Shown here: positions 5,097-5,519 of the stretch, piece after piece
Numbering within the stretch: position 1 is the stretch's first letter
Layout: the number at the start of each line of letters is the position of its first letter
Assembly: GCA_900550635.1 (NCBI GenBank)
Contig: URSZ01000138.1
Location: 1-5,519, forward strand
DNA from: an uncultured Prevotella sp.
GTDB taxonomy: Bacteria > Bacteroidota > Bacteroidia > Bacteroidales > Bacteroidaceae
DNA: 5,519 nucleotides
Direction of reading: 5' to 3'
The notes under the pieces: model-generated
Told to the model about the DNA's origin: nothing
Databases searched by the model: none
Seen by the model: only the letters and a program-made list of their open reading frames with translations
Program-made: the position numbers and the translations under genes

Positions 5097-5113
5097 CCGG
5101 ATTGAAAGTCCGG
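5097..5113. promoter_or_regulatory. Inverted repeat upstream of the VanZ-like -7 element
   Basis: CCGGA (5097-5101) and TCCGG (5109-5113) are perfect complements around a 7-nt spacer. The dyad starts 6 bp upstream of the -7 element and covers part of the space where RNA polymerase would contact the promoter. It could be an operator or a chance hairpin. Confidence 0.25.
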
Positions 5114-5184
5114 CTTTTGTGCAAAAATAATGTAAGTTTTTTAATACCGGCTTCCCTGTGAGGCGAGTGTTTGCCGCAATTATG

Positions 5185-5192
5185 TACCTTTG
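5185..5192 (+). promoter_or_regulatory. -7 element of the C_GCAxxG_C_C gene promoter
   Basis: TACCTTTG at 5185-5192 matches TAnnTTTG exactly and is followed by CA. The ten bases TACCTTTGCA are identical to those of the divergent VanZ-like promoter. The ATG is 39 nt downstream. A TTTG at 5170-5173 is too close to serve as the usual -33 element, so the upstream half is unclear. Confidence 0.55.
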
Positions 5193-5231
5193 CACGGTTT
5201 GAAAGTATTATGAAAAGATAACATACCGGAA

Positions 5232-5519
5232 ATGGACGAGTTTGTTGGCAATGTAACGCCCGCTGCCGGGAGCGGCACGGACGAAGAGATATTGAACCGC
5301 AGGAAAATGAGATACAACTGTGCGCAGGCTACGCTATGCGGCGTTAATGCGGCGGCGCGCCTGGGGTTTGACGAACGGGTGCTGAAACACGCGGTGGCGG
5401 GCTTCGGCGGCGGCATAGGCCGCACGCACGACGAAGGTACATGCGGTGCACTTACCGGCGCTGTGGCCGGGCTTGGCATATTGCTCGACGCCGACGACGA
5501 GCGCACGTCGGAATTGGCC
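5232..5519 (+). CDS. C_GCAxxG_C_C family protein, N-terminal part
   Basis: The frame opens at the ATG at 5232 and stays open for 96 codons to the right edge; it was read directly from the sequence. Residues 27-34 (RYNCAQAT) contain the conserved NCAQ cysteine (C30). AGFGGGIGR (56-64) and GTCGALTGAVAGLG (69-82, with C71) match the CGAxxG core after which the family is named. Further conserved cysteines expected downstream are outside the window. Members are proposed to be redox-active or metal-linked proteins, but I know of no firmly established reaction. A four-codon frame (ATG AAA AGA TAA, 5210-5221) lies just upstream and is probably chance. The assignment rests on the glycine-rich segment and cysteine pattern. 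Confidence 0.82.
   Translation, partial: MDEFVGNVTPAAGSGTDEEILNRRKMRYNCAQATLCGVNAAARLGFDERVLKHAVAGFGGGIGRTHDEGTCGALTGAVAGLGILLDADDERTSELA

Noticed and set aside
5210..5221. Four-codon leader frame (ATG AAA AGA TAA) before the C_GCAxxG_C_C gene
   Set aside because: It is too short to separate from chance and no stem or regulatory motif accompanies it.

Overview
The window looks like a Bacteroidales chromosome segment, most likely from Prevotella or a close relative. Four of the five gene starts are preceded by a Bacteroidetes-type -7 element (TAnnTTTG, here mostly in the form TACYTTTGCA), and none has a strong Shine-Dalgarno sequence. The protein types fit the same phylum: a secreted GH3 glycosidase, a TonB-dependent outer-membrane receptor, a lipoprotein M48 peptidase, a VanZ-like membrane protein and a C_GCAxxG_C_C protein. 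The genus is inferred from overall resemblance, not from a marker gene.

Layout. 1-518 (-): N-terminal part of a secreted GH3 enzyme, cut by the window edge. 519-908: a long divergent intergenic region with a hairpin, copy 1 of a 77-bp palindromic repeat, two further inverted repeats and the receptor promoter. 909-3356 (+): complete TonB-dependent receptor. 3357-3505: short intergenic region with its own promoter and a possibly structured leader. 3506-4363 (+): complete M48 metalloprotease lipoprotein. 4364-4666: convergent intergenic region with copy 2 of the 77-bp repeat in the opposite orientation. 4667-5062 (-): complete VanZ-family membrane protein. 5063-5231: divergent promoter region. 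5232-5519 (+): N-terminal part of a C_GCAxxG_C_C-family protein, cut by the window edge.

How the genes relate. Apart from the receptor and the peptidase, which are consecutive on the + strand, each gene has its own orientation and promoter, so this is not one operon. The products suggest cell-envelope work (glycan hydrolysis, outer-membrane uptake, envelope proteolysis, an inner-membrane protein), but nothing here shows a shared pathway. No SusD partner, transposase, phage gene, tRNA or CRISPR array is visible.

The least explained signal is the dispersed 77-bp repeat (71 of 77 positions identical). It is built from palindromes with a 21-bp period, present once in each orientation on either side of the receptor-peptidase pair, and each copy has a different hairpin 8 nt outside its conserved end. 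The second notable signal is a perfect 9-bp dyad touching the -33 region of the receptor promoter, a candidate operator. I see no convincing new multi-gene system here.
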